DNA from: Halomonas sp.
GTDB lineage: Bacteria > Pseudomonadota > Gammaproteobacteria > Pseudomonadales > Halomonadaceae
Assembly: GCA_018401555.1 (NCBI GenBank)
Contig: JAGYKP010000100.1
Coordinates: forward strand, 62,001-126,000
Direction: 5' to 3'
DNA: 64,000 nt
Shown here: positions 62,920 to 64,000 of the stretch, piece by piece
Layout: the number at the start of each line of letters is the position of its first letter
Numbering within the stretch: position 1 is the first letter of the stretch
Translations under genes and position numbers: made by a program
Notes under the pieces: generated by a model
What the model was told of the DNA's origin: nothing
Database searches by the model: none
The model's input: the letters and a program-made list of their open reading frames with translations, nothing else

Positions 62920-64000
62920 TTAGTCCTTCGTCACCCTGAACACTTCCGCGAGGCTGGTCACGCCCTGCATTGCCTTGAGCAGGGCGCTGCGGCGCAGGTC
63001 CGGGTGGCCCTCCTCGCGGGCCTGGGTGTCGAAATCCATGGAGTTGCCGTTGCGCATGATCAGCTGGCTCATGGCATTGCTGATTGGTACTACCTCGTAG
63101 ATGCCCACGCGGCCCTTGAAGCCCTTGGTGCAGTGCTTGCAGCCCACCGGCTCGAAGATGGTGGCGCCGGCGATCTCCTCGGGCGTGAAGCCCTGGGCCT
63201 CCAGCACCTCGCGGGGAATGTCCGCGGGCTGCTTGCAGTGCTTGCAGAGTCGCCGTGCCAGGCGCTGGGCGATGATCAGGCTCACGGAACTGGCGATATT
63301 GAACGGCGCCAGGCCCATGTTGGCGAGACGCGTCAGGGTTTCCGCCGCCGAGTTGGTATGCACGGTGGAGAGCACCAGGTGGCCGGTCTGGGAGGCCTTG
63401 ACGGCGATCTCGGCGGTTTCCAGGTCGCGGATCTCGCCGACCATTACCACGTCCGGGTCCTGGCGCAGGAAGGCGCGCAGGGCGCTGGCGAAGTCCAGGC
63501 CGATCTTGGGCAGCACGTTGACCTGGTTGACCCCGGGCACCTTGATCTCCACCGGGTCCTCGGCGGTGCAGATATTGCGCTCCACCTCGTTCAAGATATT
63601 GATGCCGGTGTAGAGCGTCACCGTCTTGCCGCTACCGGTGGGGCCGGTCACCAGGATCATGCCCTGGGGCTGGTCGAGCACCGTCTCGTACATCGCCTTC
63701 TGCTCGGGGGTGAAACCGAGCTGCTCGATGCCGATCTGCGCCGAGGTGGGGTCGAGGATACGCAGCACCACCTTCTCGCCGTACACCGTGGGCAGCGAGT
63801 TGACACGGAAGTCGATGGAGCGCGACTTGGAGAGCCGCAGCTTGATGGCGCCGTCCTGGGGCAGGCGGCGTTCGGAGATATCCAGCCGCGACATCACCTT
63901 GAGGCGCGCGGCGATGCGGGTGCGCATGGCGAAGGGCGGGTGGGCCACGTCGTGGAGCATGCCGTCGATGCGAAAGCGCACCCGGTAACTGGTCTCGTAG
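62920..64000 (-). CDS. pilB: Type IV pilus assembly ATPase PilB, C-terminal part (cut by window edge)
   Basis: The frame is open to the right edge (about 359 residues visible; the in-frame Met at 63981 is internal). Motifs: Walker [15 protein letters not shown], Asp box [20 protein letters not shown] preceding it, Walker [19 protein letters not shown], His box [20 protein letters not shown], and the zinc tetracysteine CKHC...CKHC ([10 protein letters not shown] and [10 protein letters not shown]). It powers pilus extension. The N-terminal domain is outside the window. Intact within the window. Confidence 0.96.
   Translation of the reverse strand, partial: YETSYRVRFRIDGMLHDVAHPPFAMRTRIAARLKVMSRLDISERRLPQDGAIKLRLSKSRSIDFRVNSLPTVYGEKVVLRILDPTSAQIGIEQLGFTPEQKAMYETVLDQPQGMILVTGPTGSGKTVTLYTGINILNEVERNICTAEDPVEIKVPGVNQVNVLPKIGLDFASALRAFLRQDPDVVMVGEIRDLETAEIAVKASQTGHLVLSTVHTNSAAETLTRLANMGLAPFNIASSVSLIIAQRLARRLCKHCKQPADIPREVLEAQGFTPEEIAGATIFEPVGCKHCTKGFKGRVGIYEVVPISNAMSQLIMRNGNSMDFDTQAREEGHPDLRRSALLKAMQGVTSLAEVFRVTKD

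Overview
The window is a stretch of a GC-rich gammaproteobacterial chromosome, most probably a Halomonas-like member of the Halomonadaceae. This is inferred from gene content (NhaD antiporter, DUF1294, DUF6494, YadG/YadH-type ABC pair), from the Pseudomonas-type order lexA / psrA-nagZ, and from the interspersed repeats; no rRNA is present to prove it. Most protein genes are interrupted by one or more small frameshifts, including essential ones (acnB, kdsB, pilC, cysNC). This points to sequencing or assembly indels rather than true decay, so interrupted genes are listed as CDS spanning the whole gene with approximate break points.

Layout. 1-12.3 kb: core genes, namely NhaD (cut by the window edge), a phosphoesterase, a lipid-type ABC exporter, TrxC, YejK, a two-component system with a molybdopterin-fold secreted protein, two unknown secreted proteins, and an ABC-2 export pair. 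12.4-19.7 kb: acnB, the lexA-dinB SOS operon with its box, and the divergent psrA-nagZ-hpt group with a PsrA-type operator. 19.9-25.7 kb: a valine/branched-chain acyl-CoA catabolic set (acyl-CoA ligase, LiuR-like MerR regulator with a perfect palindromic operator, acyl-CoA dehydrogenase, HIBYL-CoA hydrolase, MmsB). 25.7-31.3 kb: a REP-associated transposase flanked by its repeats, miaE, and a very large SARP-type regulator with cyclase-like, AAA and TPR parts. 31.6-40.4 kb: ugd, then the sulfate activation operon cysD-cysNC-cysQ-cysH and a divergent SLC13 (probable sulfate) permease.

40.4-60.3 kb is an accessory polysaccharide locus, clearly more AT-rich in its middle (about 42-50 kb and 54-56.5 kb). 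It is preceded by an exact ops (RfaH-recruitment) sequence at 40665, but an IS30-family element, itself inserted in an older transposase remnant, lies between ops and the first gene. The locus holds a methyltransferase-glycosyltransferase fusion, a KpsC-module/GT2 fusion, a PAPS-type sulfotransferase, the Kdo pathway (KpsF, KdsA, KdsB, KdsC), two more KpsC-like and one KpsS-like protein, an unknown membrane protein, a WcaJ-type initiating transferase, GalE and an O-antigen-ligase-like protein. Together with ugd and the PAPS-making genes immediately upstream, the most economical reading is a sulfated, uronate-containing, Kdo-linked surface polysaccharide. KpsM/T/E/D export genes are not in the window.

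60.3-64 kb: pilD, pilC and pilB (cut by the edge) for type IV pili. Throughout, intergenic regions carry paired GGGGTC-A/T-GACCCC palindromes (eight loci seen) belonging to the transposase at 26 kb, plus at least three other repeat families. I saw no tRNA, rRNA or CRISPR array.
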